Part shown: in pieces, positions 21,449 to 35,602 of the stretch
Layout of the letters: each line of letters begins with the position of its first letter
Numbering within the stretch: the stretch's first letter is position 1
DNA from: Neocallimastix lanati (nom. inval.)
Taxonomy: Eukaryota; Neocallimastigomycota; Neocallimastigomycetes; Neocallimastigales; Neocallimastigaceae
NCBI GenBank assembly: GCA_016946835.1
Contig: JACVTC010000024.1
Coordinates: 1,437,501 to 1,499,500, forward strand
Direction of reading: 5' to 3'
DNA length: 62,000 nucleotides
Position numbers and translations under genes: made by a program
Notes under the pieces: generated by a model
Databases searched by the model: none
What the model saw: only the letters and a program-made list of their open reading frames with translations
Told to the model about the DNA's origin: nothing

Positions 21449-22590
21449 ATGATAAAAAAAAAAAAAAAAATTCTTAATAAAGAACGAGCTATTGCTTCTG
21501 AATTTCAAGTTGAATCTATCGAAATTGATGAATCAGAACCTAACAATATGATTGATATTACTCCAGATAATACAATAAAACAAACTTTAACCAAACTGAG
21601 AAGTAAGTCTTCTACAACGAAATCTACAATACATCAGATAAAAAGAATTTTATTGAAAGAAAGTATTAGCTACTAAAATTTCTAAAAGAAGTCGATGAAT
21701 CCCTATTGTCTAAAATAGTCAGAGTATATTGATGGAAAATTTACTACAATGGATGGTGTTGAATACTTCATTGATGAAAGCATCTACCGAAATTTAGTTA
21801 CTAATCCTAATCAAATCAATATGATTGAAGAAGACTGTCCAGAACGATGTCCATGTTGCTATAGGGAAAATAGTAATCATCAAATGGAACATTAGTTTTC
21901 TAAATGCTAACTTTTTCGTGAATTTCAAATGAACTAATTTAAGGATATTGAAATTCTTTATGAAAAACTTTTTATAACATCAAAATATTGTATAATATCA
22001 AATAGTAATGTAAATACTATTGCCACAGATATGAATAATATTGAATCATGTACTGATTTTGATAATATTAAAAAAAGAAAAAAAAAGTATAATATTAATA
22101 ATAATAACAATATAAAAATAATATTGTTAATAGTAGCAATAGTAATTAATGGTGAAAATAGGAATTATACTATTAGTGATAGTGAAAATAATAGTATAGT
22201 TACTAATAATGTAGTGAATAGGTCAATTGGTGAAAATCGTGTTAATATTAGTAATTTTCTGAGTAATGAGTGTGTAAATAAATGTGTGATGTGGTACCGA
22301 TTATAAATTCCTTCTTGGTGGAAAAGATGCAGACATTATTGATTTAAATTATAAAAAAGGAATGGGATGTTTTATTTAATAATAACCAAATCATTTTTAG
22401 TGATTATTCTAAAACATCATTCTCTGTGCAATCTACGTCTTTCTTTACAGAAATTATGCCCTGGGCTAGTATTCAACAAGGATTGCTATTCTGACGATGT
22501 AAACGTACACTAACCAGGAGCATCAATGCTGAAAATACAATAAGACAGGCCAGCAGGGTATCATTTATAATCATTTTTCTATAGTAGTTT
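21449..22590 (+). pseudogene. Decayed transposon-like coding relic
   Basis: Broken frames include VESIEIDESEPNNMIDITPD (from 21449), TMDGVEYFIDESIYRNLV (about 21750) with a following CPERCPCC cysteine cluster, and KEWDVLFNNNQIIFSDYSKT (about 22360). The last resembles the W..V.FSDES block of Tc1/mariner-type DDE transposases. At least three stops and several frame changes separate them. Identity is tentative; the region may be fused remnants of more than one element. Confidence 0.35.
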
Positions 22591-23557
22591 AAATTATTGG
22601 TAGCATTTAACGTGATATAAAATAAATATGTGTAGTAACATATTTGTATATTTAATAATAATTATTAAATATTAAATTTATATCTTTTTGATAATAATTA
22701 TTTTATTTTATTTTATTTCAATATGTATTATTATAATTATTATAATTACAATACTTTAATTCATACAAAATTTATATAATTCTATATATTAGAATATATA
22801 ATTAATATATTATCTATTTCTTATAAATAGATTAAATTATTTATATTAGAAATAGAGGACTCTCTTGTAAATATTAGGAATTAGAAGTATTATTTTAATT
22901 GTACGAATATTATAATTTTATTAATAAATTTTACTAAAAATCATTATTTTAAAAACCCACTGCTTATAAATTATTGCACATAAAAGTCTCGCATATCAAA
23001 CGTTACACCACATGAAACTATCAAATAGAAATATTACACTTTTTATAATGTTATATAATGTACAATGTAATTAAACACATAACTGTGTGATATTTATCAA
23101 TACAATTTTAGTAAGGTTCAAGAATATTAGTAGTTATAATAAATTAATAAATTAATATATACTAAAATAATATTTTATATATATTATAATTATTGAATAT
23201 AAATTAAAAATTAATTATACTCCTTTATGGAAAACATTATTATTATATATGTTTAAAAATTTTTTTTTTTTCTTTTTATAATAAAAACTATTTAATAGAT
23301 AATTTATAAAATATTAGTGTATTTCCAATTTATAAAATTTCATAAAATAAATTTGAAATTAGTTTTTTTAATTTATACTTATATGTGTTAAATTCAATAA
23401 TTCAATATCATTACCAAAATAAAATGTATAAATATCCTATTTAATTTATTTATTTATTTATTTAATTTTTTTTTTTTATTTTTAATTATTCAACATAAAA
23501 ATTTTATATTTATCAATATATATATAAAGCAATTTGTATAATATTTATAATTACTCA
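22591..23557. other. Intergenic, nothing recognised
   Basis: AT-rich upstream region of the DUF4211 gene. There are a few short imperfect palindromes (for example CACATAACTGTGTG near 23077) but no feature I can support. Confidence 0.55.
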
Positions 23558-25790
23558 ATGGAATTAAGAAAGCGAAATCCTAACATTTCATATAATAATT
23601 TTTTAAATGGTTCACAAGAAACATTAAATAACAAAAGTGAATCAGATAATATATCATCAATAACTCAAAAAAATGACACACTGAAATTAAATCTTAAAAA
23701 AAATAATAAAAAGAAAAAAGTAAATTCAGATAGCGAATATGAGGATTTTTCATCTAGTAATGATAATGAATCTGAAGAATTAATAAGTTCAGATGAATCA
23801 AGAAATTCTGCAACAAAAGGAAAGCAGAAAAAAAATAAAAAGAAAAATAAAACAAATATTATAGATAGTGATTATGATAGCGATGATTCTAAGGAAGATG
23901 TTATTGCAAATTCAGCCTATGATCCAATAATTCAACAAAATGTTACTATTGTAACACCACTTCGTATTATAAAAAAAATGAAATTTAATAATATAATAAA
24001 TGAAATTGTTGATTTAATTGGTGATAGTGATGAAGAATTGGAAACAGTAACAATTATTAGTTCAGATGATAGTGGTAAATATTATTAATATTATTATTAT
24101 AATAATAATAATAATAATAAAAATGAAAATAACACTTTTTTTTTTTAATATTTTTATAAATAATTATATAAAAATTTAATATACTTAAAAAAAAGAAAAG
24201 ATATTGATAATAATAAAATATTTGTTTAAGTAATTATTATGTCTCACAATATTTTACAATTATATATTTTATTATTATAAAAATAATAATTTTAATTAAT
24301 AATTATTTAGATTATGAACCACTTAAACAAAATGGTACCTTTTTAATAAATGAAAAATATATTTTTATTTTATATATCACAAAATAGAATAATTTCGTAA
24401 TTAAAAGTTTTAACTTAAATCTATAAAATTATATATATCATTGATTTTAATATATTATATAAATATGTTTATTTCTATTTTTTTTCTAATATTTCTATTC
24501 TATTTTTTTTTTTTTTTTTTTATAATATTTTTTCTAATATTTTGTTTTATTTTATTTTTTTGTAATATATATTAATAATTTTAATACTTTCAATATTTTT
24601 TAAATTTTTTTTTTTTTTTTTTTAATTTATATAACTATATATTTCTATATTTTATAAACTTATAATAATATACTTAGGGCAAACGAAACAAAATGATATT
24701 ATAGATTTATGTTTAGATGAGGACGATAATGATGAAAATTTAAAATCATATAATTCTACTAGTTCTAAAAATCAAAATCAAACAAGTTCAAATACGGGAA
24801 AAATATCAGATGAAGAAAGTGATGATTCAGATGAAGAAATATCTATTGTAAAATCATTTAAAAAAAGAAATCGTTCAAGCAATAAAATGATATTTAAAGT
24901 CGAAGAGACATCAGATGAAGAAACAAATAAAAATACAAAAAGGCAAAAAATATCAAATTATGATGATGAAGAATATAACGATAATGATAATAGTGATAAT
25001 GGAAATGAAGATGATGATAATTTTGTTATTGATGATGAGATTGGTATTAATGATGATGATTATAATGAAATTATTGAAAATGATAAAATTATTAATATTT
25101 CAGATAGTAGCAAAGAAAATAATACAGGACATTATTTACGAAGCCGTTCAAAAAATTCAAATTCTTCACAGAATGAAGAATTAAATAAAAAAAATAAAAA
25201 TGAAATAGAAATAAATACAAAGGATTTAAAGGATAAAGATTCAAAAAATAACATAGATTATATAAGTGAACCCAATTCTAATAATACGAACTTTTTGATT
25301 GAACTAGAAAGTATGACAATTGATGATCAACCATCAGGAAGTATAAGAATATCTAGTGATGATGATAGTAGTGATGATGATATAGTTGAAATAGTTTCAA
25401 ATAGAAACGTAGATGATCAAATTGAAATTAGCGATGACGATAATTATATTATAAAAAAACAGAAAAAGTTTATAGATTCTTTACCACAATCTTCTATGAA
25501 AAGTAATTATATATCGATTTAATTATTTTATAAAAAATATTATATGTATATTTATATAATTATATTAATTAATAATATTAATAAAAATATTAATAAAAAT
25601 AATAAATATAATTTAGAATCAATTGAGCAAAGATTATCAAGAAAGAAGAAAAAAGATCAAAATAGATTATTAGATCTTAAGAGAATTAAAGGTAGTGTAT
25701 TAATATCTGAAAATAATTATATACTTTTATAAAAATAATTTATAATTTTTTTTTTTAATTAGTAGATATATATATATATATATATTTATA

Positions 25791-25836
<46 letters not shown>

Positions 25837-26325
25837 GAGAGAAAACGTAAACCTATTGATTCAATTAATCCATATGAAGATGTGATTGGAAATAACGGTG
25901 AAGATGATATTAATAGCGATATTATTTCAACAACGAGATATTTAGATAAAGATGATGATGATTTCATTGTTAGTGATTCTGGAGATGAGCAAGTTTATTT
26001 CTTAACGACAGAATGTAATTAAAAATTAAGAAAAAAAGAAAATAATAATAATAATATTATTATTATATAATTATTTATGATAATTATAATTATAAATTTT
26101 ATTTATAAAAATTTTTAAAATGATATCAATAATAAATAACAATAACAACAATAATTGTAATAATTAATTAATATAAATATAATATTTTAGGGGATGTAAA
26201 ACAAAGGAAAAAACTATATAAATCATTTAAAAGACTATTTCGATTTTGTATTAATATAATAATTGGTGGAAATTATATAAAAGAAAGTATGTATGAAGAT
26301 ATTATATATATTATAAATATTTAAA

Positions 26326-26362
<37 letters not shown>

Positions 26363-26575
26363 TTATTTTTTGAAAATATAATTTTTAATAATTCAATGTT
26401 TATTTGTTTTTGTAACAACAACGTCAACAATTATAATAATAAAGATATAAATAATTTAAAGAAATCATTTCAAGTTATAAATAAAAGAATTAATTATGTA
26501 TGTAAAAAGATAACCCCTGTACCGCCATGGGTAAAAGATTTTCAAGTATATATTGTTTATTGCTTTTTTTCCTTA

Positions 26576-26606
<31 letters not shown>

Positions 26607-27186
26607 TTAAAAAAATTAATTTAAAAATGGATATAATTCATAAGATATTAATTCAAATTATATATATAGAACCATGTAGATTCATATCCTTATTTAACAG
26701 TAACTAGTCATTTTCCTCTTTCTAAATGTGATTCATGTGATAAAGATACTACTTCTTCATTCTCTGTGTCATTTTCAGGAAGAAAATATAATAAATTATC
26801 ATTAAGAGAAACAAATGACAATGCTTTAAAAGATAAAGAAGTAAATTTCGTTATTGATAGAGTTTGTCTAGAAAGAGTACAGATATATCATGAATTATAT
26901 CATTTTAAATATAATACATTAAAATCAATTGAAAAAAAAATGAAAGAAGAAGGATTAAACATTAAGAAACTTAAAGCTAGTACTGATGAAAACAAAATTG
27001 AAAATACATTTGAACAGTTAAAACCATATTGTAAAGAGGTAGAAATACAAATAAAATAGTAATAATAATAAATAAATAAATACAAACTTAAAATAATAAT
27101 AATAATAATAATAATAAAAATGAATTATTGTTATTTTTAATATTAAAAATTGAAATATTAATAATAATATTAATTATTTTTACTTT

Positions 27187-27223
<37 letters not shown>

Positions 27224-27316
27224 CACAATAACTTATATATTTATTAGCTTTATGTAAAATTATCTGATAAACTAAAATTTGGTGAAAATTATATTCCAAA
27301 TACATTAGATATATAG
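23558..27316 (+). CDS. Acidic DUF4211-domain protein
   Basis: Eight exons (23558-24074, 24678-25502, 25617-25691, 25838-26014, 26191-26286, 26445-26545, 26670-27038, 27248-27316) join in phase to 742 aa. Start is the ATG at 23558 (MELRKRNP). Residues 1-510 are disordered Ser/Asp/Glu/Lys-rich with many SDDSDDE-type clusters suited to casein kinase 2 and basic patches such as KKQKKNKKKNK, typical of nuclear chromatin-associated proteins. From about 515 DDDDFIVSDSGDE opens a DUF4211 domain, with the family's CDSC pair (about C617 and C620), SFSGRKYNKLSL and VCLERVQIYHELYHFKY. The domain's function is unknown to me. The last exon is inferred: it is open, phase-matched and preceded by a long T tract; without it the frame ends at 27059. 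Confidence 0.8.
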
Positions 27317-27870
27317 GAATATCTTATTATTTATATTTAATTGTTTAGACGGATATAATCTAATTACATTAACTAAAAATAATATTTCTATATATTCTAA
27401 CATATCTATCTCAACAAATAAATATAAATAATAGGATATGAATATAAATAATAATAATAATAATAATAATTTTTATATTCATATATAAAATTGCATAATA
27501 GAAATTTTAAATACTCTTTTATAATTAAAATTAAAATTACAGGAATAATTTATTTAATTAAATAAAACAAGTCAATTAATATGAGTTATATATTAGAAAT
27601 TGATCATATGTCTTTTTTTTTTTTTTTTTATTAATAATAAAAGTAAAATAATAAAAAAAAAAAAAAAAAATAACAGTAATAATAATAATAATAAAAAAAA
27701 AAAAAAAAAAGTTAATAATTCTATTTTAAATAAAAATAGATGATAATAAATAACATCAAACAAAACAATGAATGATGTATTTAATGTATTTGTTTAAGTT
27801 TCTAAAGAACTTCTGATATCATAATACTTCAACATTCAGATTATCTTGACAATTGAGAAAACTAATTCGT

Positions 27871-27917
<47 letters not shown>

Positions 27918-28185
27918 ATGCTGACAATAAGTTAGAAAACAATAATATTATTTTGTGGGTTAAGTTATTTTAGGTAAAAATAACTAAAATAATAATGCTG
28001 TTAATTTTTTATCATATAGTCAGTAAAATTAGAACTGTTGTCAATTGGTTAGTTACCTTAGAAGTGACCATTGCATCATGGGTTTGAATCATACCTCAAC
28101 ACATTTTACAAATATAATTTATTTTATTAATTATTATTGATAACTTTTTTTAACATTCTTTCTCTGTATTAAATTGTAGAAATTT

Positions 28186-28222
<37 letters not shown>

Positions 28223-31200
28223 CGTTTGTAATTTAAATAAATTAAATTTAGAAATTCCTATTTTAGAACTCATTATATTCTTTTTTCTGTAAGATTAATT
28301 TTCATCAATTAAAAACTAATTCTTGAACTTTTATATTATTAATTATTATTATTAATAGCTTTCGAAATACTTCTATAATATTATTAATACATTTTAATAA
28401 CGCCTTTCCGTTAAAAGTATAAATAGTACGAACCTCACTCATGAAAATATTTTTCTTCTTGCTTTTATTGATAAAAAAAATAAGTAATTCGAAATCTTAC
28501 ATCAATTAATTAATAATAATTATTATTTTAGTTTTTTATATATTAATAAAACAATTTCAAATAAAACTTTTTTTTCTCTTTCTCTTATGTGTACTGACCT
28601 GTCATGTCAACCTAATTCTTATAATTATATATATTATTAGATCAACTATTATATTTAGTATGAAATTTACTAAATATGGATTGCTAAATAGTTTAAAATT
28701 TAAGTTCAACCTTATTTTTCTTTGGTTTAAGTTTAAATTATATTCTATTTTATATTGATTAATATTAAAATTTCAGGAATAAAATAATGTTTCAGAATGG
28801 ATTGAAAAACATAAATATATTTATTTATTTGCTATTATTCTCATTGAGTCATATTGAAAGGATTATTGCTTTTAATAAAAAATGATATTATAAAAATATA
28901 ATAATTTATGAAAGACAAAATTTTTAAATATGTAAAATGAATAATATTTATGGGAAATAATATTTAGAATTCAAGTGATCTATAACTTTTTAATTATTCA
29001 TATTATCCTATTTTGTATATTTCTTTAATGAAATGAAAATTCAAAATATGATTTTCGATTTATAGTTTCAATTGTTATATATTTATTTTTTTTCCATTTG
29101 AATTTATTGAAATTAAAAGATGTGTTATGAATTTCTCTATTCAAATATTTATTATAATATCACTATTTCTTCCAAATTTCCTACTTATTTATGGAATTAA
29201 ATTATTCATGGTAATATTTAATAAGAAAATTTTAAAATTAAAATTTATTGAAATATATATATTTTCAATAAATTTAATAAATAATAATTAATTCACTATA
29301 AAAATCTAAACAGTAAACAATAAAACAAAATTAACAAATTAAAACCATGAATTAATAATGAACCAAATTAGTCTTGATCGACTCATGATAATATTGATAA
29401 TTTTGAATCAAATAAAACAACTAATGGATTCTTATCTTAATTCAAGTAATGATGATGAAATTACTAATAAAATATCTATAACAAGCCATCTAATATTTTA
29501 AGAAAAATCGATTTTTATTATAAATTAAAAATCTTTAGATTTAAATAAAATAATAGATAGTTTTATATAATATATTAAATTTTCTAAATTGTGCATATTT
29601 TGTAGATACACCAAAGAATTATTTATAACATATATTTATTTTCTTTATTATTAGTTGTTATATATTTAATATTACAATTTAGTTTAAAAATACAAGATAT
29701 TGACAAGCTTTGAATATAGTGATATAATTAAGTCCTAGATTATAAAATAATATATTAAATAATATATTACATTATATAATATTATTATTATTTAGACATA
29801 TAATATGATAATATAAAAAAAGTTTTAAACCATAATTATTAAATATTGAATTACTTTATAGACTATTGTTATTATAGTACTTTAAAATATATAATAAAAA
29901 TTTACAATATATTTAAAAATTATTAATATATATTTATTTGAAATATAATTGATATATAATTTTTAAATATATTGTAAATTTTTTATATATTTTTAATATA
30001 TTTTTTTATTTTATATTTTATTATATCAAATATAATATGGAAAAATTTTTGAAATGTAGTACATTAAGGAAAAATCATTAAAAAATTGGATAAATGAAAA
30101 ATTTATTATTATTAATCCTATATTTTATGTTTTCTTTATTTCTATTATACTTCTCAAATCTTATTTTCTTATTTATATAAATATTAATAGATTAATGCTT
30201 AATAGGTATAACTATAGAAATTGAGTTAATAAATAAAATAAAAAAATAAAAAAAAAAATTAAAAAAAAAAAAAAACTAAATACAAAATAATAAGAATTAT
30301 AATAATAAAAATATATATATATTAAAATTTATACTTGTTCATCTACTAAATATATTAATAAAAAAATAAAGTTAAAGTTCGCAATAACTGCGGCTGTAAA
30401 AAAAAAATAAAATAAAATAAATATATATATATTTTTAAAAAATTTTTTATGCCCTATTCGTTCTACAATTTTTAATATTTTTTTATATATACATTTTTTG
30501 ATTTTTTTTTTTTTTAGTATTTATTAAATATAATAATAAATATCTAATTTAATCTAATTTAACATATATAATTCAATATCAATATATAATTCAATATTCA
30601 ATATTTAAAAAATTTTTTAAAAAAAGGAAAAAAATAAATATTTATAAAAATTATTTTTATATATAAATATATAAATATATTATATATACGTAAAATGAAT
30701 ATTAATTATTATTTTTAATACAGATTTAATTTTTTTTTTCTTATTATGTTCATTATAATTTATAAAAATCAAATTTTTAATGTGCATTTATTTAAATTTT
30801 CTAATGATATGAAATATTTTTAATAATATATTTAAACAGATATATTGAATTTATTTATTGAATTCCAAAATAGAATGAAAAAGAATTTTGAGCTATTTTT
30901 TTTTTATTTAATGTTTTATCATAAAATACATAAAATATTTGAATGTATTAAATATATATATTAGATATATTAGTTATATATGTATTTTTTTTTTTATTAT
31001 TTTTAAATAAAGTAATAATAGATAAGATAATATCCAATTATTAAAGTTATATATTAAGAGAGAGTATAATATATGGTGTATAAAGTAATTGTGGATATAT
31101 TTTGAAGCGTATATATATATATATATTTTTTTTTTTGAAAAAAAAAAAAAAATAATTCCTTTTAAAATTTCTGTTATAATTCATATGTATATATCATTCA

Positions 31201-31231
31201 AATAATTTAAATTTTATATATTGTTAATATA
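27317..31231. other. Long gene-free region, 3.9 kb
   Basis: No gene is supported. It holds long T runs (near 27870-27915 and 28190-28222), a pol III-like A box/B box pair at 28038-28091, a short broken frame near 29360-29500, and a perfect 28-bp inverted repeat at 29896-29983. The rest is AT-rich without visible structure. Confidence 0.6.
29896..29983. repeat. Perfect 28-bp inverted repeat, 32-bp loop
   Basis: The arm at 29896-29923 (starting AAAAATTTACAATATATTTA) is exactly complementary to 29956-29983. The resulting hairpin has a 28-bp uninterrupted stem. It could be a very short MITE remnant or a cruciform-prone site. No clear target duplication was found. Confidence 0.8.
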
Positions 31232-31806
31232 ATGGATATTGATGATGACGTTATTGATTTATCACAAGTTCGTGATGATTTTGATTTGGGATATACAAAA
31301 AATAATCAAAATTTATTTGGAAATTTAAGCAACTCTACTTCTCAATTTCAATTTAATGATAATAGTAATAACAACAATAATAGAAGTTTAACATTTTTTC
31401 AGAATGGAATTAATAAAAATGATAAATCAATTATCAATAATAATCCTAGTAATATACAATTGCCATTTAATAGTATGGATGACGAAAGTGATACAGAAAT
31501 TTTAATACCTCTTGAAAATGGTAATATTACAATTTTTATAATATTATTTTATGTATAAATTTTAAATATATTTTAATGTTTTAATATGTAGATAATGAAG
31601 AATTAATTACTGATGTCCAACCTTCCTTTTCACTTGAACGTGGAGAAGAGGATACTACAATAGAAATTGAATTAGAATCTTATGAAAAAGAAAAATATTC
31701 CTGGTTTTTAAAGTATTTATTAAAAATTTTAAAAGACAATTAATCCAAGAAAAAAGTTTTATTAATTATTATTATTAATATAATTATTATTATTATTATT
31801 GATATA

Positions 31807-31875
<69 letters not shown>

Positions 31876-32352
31876 ATTATTATATATATATATATATATA
31901 TATATTAGATCTCCTTTTAAAAACAAAGTAGTTAGTAATAATAGTAATACCAACACCAATACAATAAATTCAATTTTTAATACTAACACTATTAATAAAA
32001 CTTCTTCAATTACAAATAATAACAATAATAATAATAATAATAGAATTTATAATATTGAAGATAATTTGAATAATAATAACAATATCAATAGCAATAACGA
32101 TAAAAATAATAGTAATTATTACAGTTCTTATAATAATTTAGATTTTAATTTTTCCAATAATAATACTGATAATAAGTTACATATACCGAAACCATTGAAG
32201 TTTAATTCCAATACTTATACCAATAATGAAAATATAACTTTAAATTCTGATATTAATAAATATAATAAAAAATTTACTATAGAGGATAATGGTAATTATA
32301 AAAAAATAAAATAATATAAAACAAATTTAAAATAATTTATTTTTTAATAATA

Positions 32353-32385
<33 letters not shown>

Positions 32386-34365
32386 GTATATATTTGAATT
32401 TTTTATATTTTAAAATTATTTTTATATGTAAAAGATATTGAAAATAAAAGTTTTTTAGAAATAGTAGGAAATAAAAGCACTTTTTCTCAAAAGGAAAACG
32501 AATTAAATATATTGGATAATAATCTTTTAAAGAATGACTTAAATTTAGAAACTTTAAGCCCTCTTAAAATTAGTGATAATTCCTATGATAAAAAAGATTT
32601 TCATTCAAATAATACAGAAAAACTAATCTTAAATTCAAGTAGTGTATTAGAACAAAATAATAAATATAAAAACTCTTCAGACACTAAAAGTGTTGTAGAA
32701 AAAAATAAATTCAAATTGATTACAGAAAGATCATTTCCATTTAATGAAAATCTTGCTTTAATAAGTAAAAATTTAAATGATAAAAATTCAAAGACAATTT
32801 CAGGAAATGATAATAAACTTAATAATTTATATGAATCAATAACGAAAGAGAGAAATAATAATATAAATAATGATATATTTGATTTATTAAATAACCGTCC
32901 TAAAACAGCAACACCTACTATAGAACGATCCTTCGAAAATTCCGAAACCATTCGTCATTCACGATCTTTAATTTTAAGTAATTCAAATGATAGCTTTTCT
33001 AATGAAAATGTATTAGAAAGTAAAAAAAGTAATTCATTCAGTAATGATAATTCACATTCATATGAGGAAAATAAAGAGTTAAGGTCAATTGATAAGAGAA
33101 GATCTTTAAGTTCATTAAGCTTAACACATTTTAATTTAAATGATAAAAGGAATAGTGACATTAACAAAAAAATTGATGAAATAAGAGAAAGATTAAAACA
33201 TAACGAGAAGCATGACAAATCGAAAATAAATATTTTAAATGATACTCCATTTCATTTTGAAACTAAAACAGATACTAAATTAGAACATAATTCAAATCAT
33301 GATAATTTATTATCAAATTTACATTTATTTAGTAATGATTATAAAAATATTAATCTAAATGATGACAATAATAGTGATGAAGCGGTAAAATTTTATTATT
33401 TTATAAATAAAATTAATGAGTATTTTTCATTTTTTTTATTTATTTATTTATGAATTTATTTTAAAATTAATAATATATATATATTAGAATGAACTTCTTA
33501 ATTCAACTAGCTTTAATCAATTAGAAATATCAAGTAAAGAAGAAAAAAGACCACCATCAAAGAAAAAACCTTTTTCATTAGATAGTTTAAAGAATTTAAA
33601 TAAAGATTCATTTTCTTTAAATTTAAATTTATCATCTACTTTATCTAATTCAAAAAATACTACGTCATTATTACATAAATCGAAATGTAGTTCTATACCA
33701 ACTTTTTCCCAGTTTTATTCTAATAATAAAAATCAAAAAGATATTAAAAAATCTAAAAATTCATTTTCATTAAATATACCCAAATCAGCATCACCAACAT
33801 TGGAACAACAACTCGCCAATCCTTCTTCTACTTATAGAGTTGCAAAATATGCAAGACTTAATAATACTAAATTACCTATGCCATCAAAAGTTCCTAGAAA
33901 ATTATATGATGAATATTGTGAGTAAAATTATTGATTTATGAAAAATAAATTTTTTTTTCTTTTTTTTCTTTAAAAAAAAAAAAAAATAATTTAATTATAT
34001 ATTAAAAATTAAATTTATGCTTTAATATTATATATTTTGAACAGTAAATTTGAGAAATGATTCATCAAATGATATACTAAGTACTTCTAAAATCAAGCCT
34101 GTTGAGCCAAGAAAGCAAGCTATACCTATATCAAAGTTAAGACAACCTTCAAAATTAAGATTAAGACCTAATATATTGGTAATTATTATTATTATTATTA
34201 TTATTATTATTTATTTTTTATCTTTATTTTTATTTTTATTTTTATTTTTATTTTTTATTTTTTATTTTTTATTTTTTATTTTTAATTTTTTATTTTTTAT
34301 TTTTTATTTTTTATTTTTTATTTTTTATTTTTTATTTTTTATTTTTTATTTTTTATTTTTTATTT

Positions 34366-34415
<50 letters not shown>

Positions 34416-34917
34416 ATTTTTTATTTTTTATTTTTTATTTTTTATTTTTTATTTTTTATTTTTTATTTTTTATTTTTTATTTTTTATTTTTTATTTTTTA
34501 TTTTTTATTTTTTATTTTTTATTTTTTATGTTTTATTTTTTATTTTTTATTTTTTATTTTTTATTTTTAATTTTTTATTTTTTATTTTTTATTTTTTATT
34601 TTTTATTTTTTATTTTTTATTTTTTATTTTTAATTTTTTATTTTTTATTTTTTATTTTTTATTTTTTATTTTTAATTTTTTATTTTTTATTTTTTATTTT
34701 TTATTTTTTATTTTTTATTTTTTATTTTTTATTTTTAATTTTTTATTTTTTATTTTTTATTTTTTATTTTTTATTTTTTATTTTTTATTTTTTATTTTTT
34801 ATTTTTTATTTTTTATTTTTTATTTTTTATTTTTTATTTTTTATTTTTTATTTTTTATTTTTTATTTTTTATTTTTTATTTTTTATTTTTTATTTTTTAT
34901 TTTTTATTTTTTATTTT

Positions 34918-34950
<33 letters not shown>

Positions 34951-35272
34951 ATTTTTTATTTTTTATTTTTTATTTTTTATTTTTTATTTTTTATTTTTTA
35001 TTTTTTATTTTTTATTTTTTATTTTTTATTTTTTATTTTTTATTTTTTATTTTTTATTTTTTATTTTTTATTTTTTATTTTTTATTTTTTATGTTTTATT
35101 TTTTATTTTTTATTTTTTATTTTTTTTTTTATTTATTTTTTATTTTTTTGTTTTTGTTTTTATTATTTTATTTATTTATTTATTTATTTTTTGATAAATT
35201 TTTTAATATTAATAAAAATATTTTTATATATTATAGAATTCATCCACTCACAATAACTTTTCATCGAATTAA
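31232..35272 (+). CDS. Asn/Ser-rich disordered protein, family unknown
   Basis: Seven exons (31232-31520, 31592-31712, 31909-32291, 32435-33384, 33488-33917, 34045-34178, 35237-35272) join in phase to 780 aa. The protein starts MDIDDDVIDLSQV and is mostly Asn, Ser, Lys and Asp with acidic N-terminal segments. The C-terminal 150 residues are basic and Pro/Ser-rich, with repeated SK-hydrophobic-P-like motifs (PMPSKVPRKL, PISKLRQPSKLRLRP) that loosely recall microtubule plus-end SxIP motifs. No catalytic domain or membrane segment is seen. I do not recognise the family. The final intron (34179-35236) is over 1 kb of heptamer repeat, and the last exon adds only 11 residues rich in Ser and Asn. 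Confidence 0.65.
34215..35130. repeat. (ATTTTTT)n heptamer array in an intron
   Basis: About 900 bp of a 7-bp unit, with occasional TTTTTAA, TTTTA and ATG-creating variants, fills the last intron of the Asn/Ser-rich gene. Because no rotation of this unit contains a stop, all forward frames stay open and give long Phe/Ile/Tyr/Leu readings that are artefacts. The variant units are spaced irregularly, which suggests slippage with some segmental duplication. Confidence 0.95.
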
Positions 35273-35556
35273 TTATATTCAAATATACTAAATAATAAAT
35301 AAAATTATTCATCATTAAATAAGAACAATAACAACATCAACAACAACAACAAAAATATATATATATATTTGTTTATTTTCTATAATTTATAATATTCTTT
35401 AAATATGGCTTAATCTTTTTCACACTCATTTACTTTTTTTTTTTTTTTTTTTTATTTATTTTCAATATAAATTAATTTTTTTCTTTATTTAAAAAAAATA
35501 AATTTAAAAAAATATGAATAATATATATTCATAATAGTAATAAACTAGTAACACTT

Positions 35557-35602
<46 letters not shown>

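Noticed and set aside
24915-25184. Met/Ile-rich 89-codon frame
   Set aside because: Out-of-frame reading of the acidic exon 2 of the DUF4211 gene.
31762-32025. Minus-strand Asn-run frame
   Set aside because: Antisense reading of an (ATT)n intron and part of an exon of the Asn/Ser-rich gene.
34050-35291. Long Phe/Ile/Tyr/Leu open frames over the heptamer array
   Set aside because: A 7-bp unit without a stop in any rotation keeps all forward frames open; only 34045-34178 is a real exon there.
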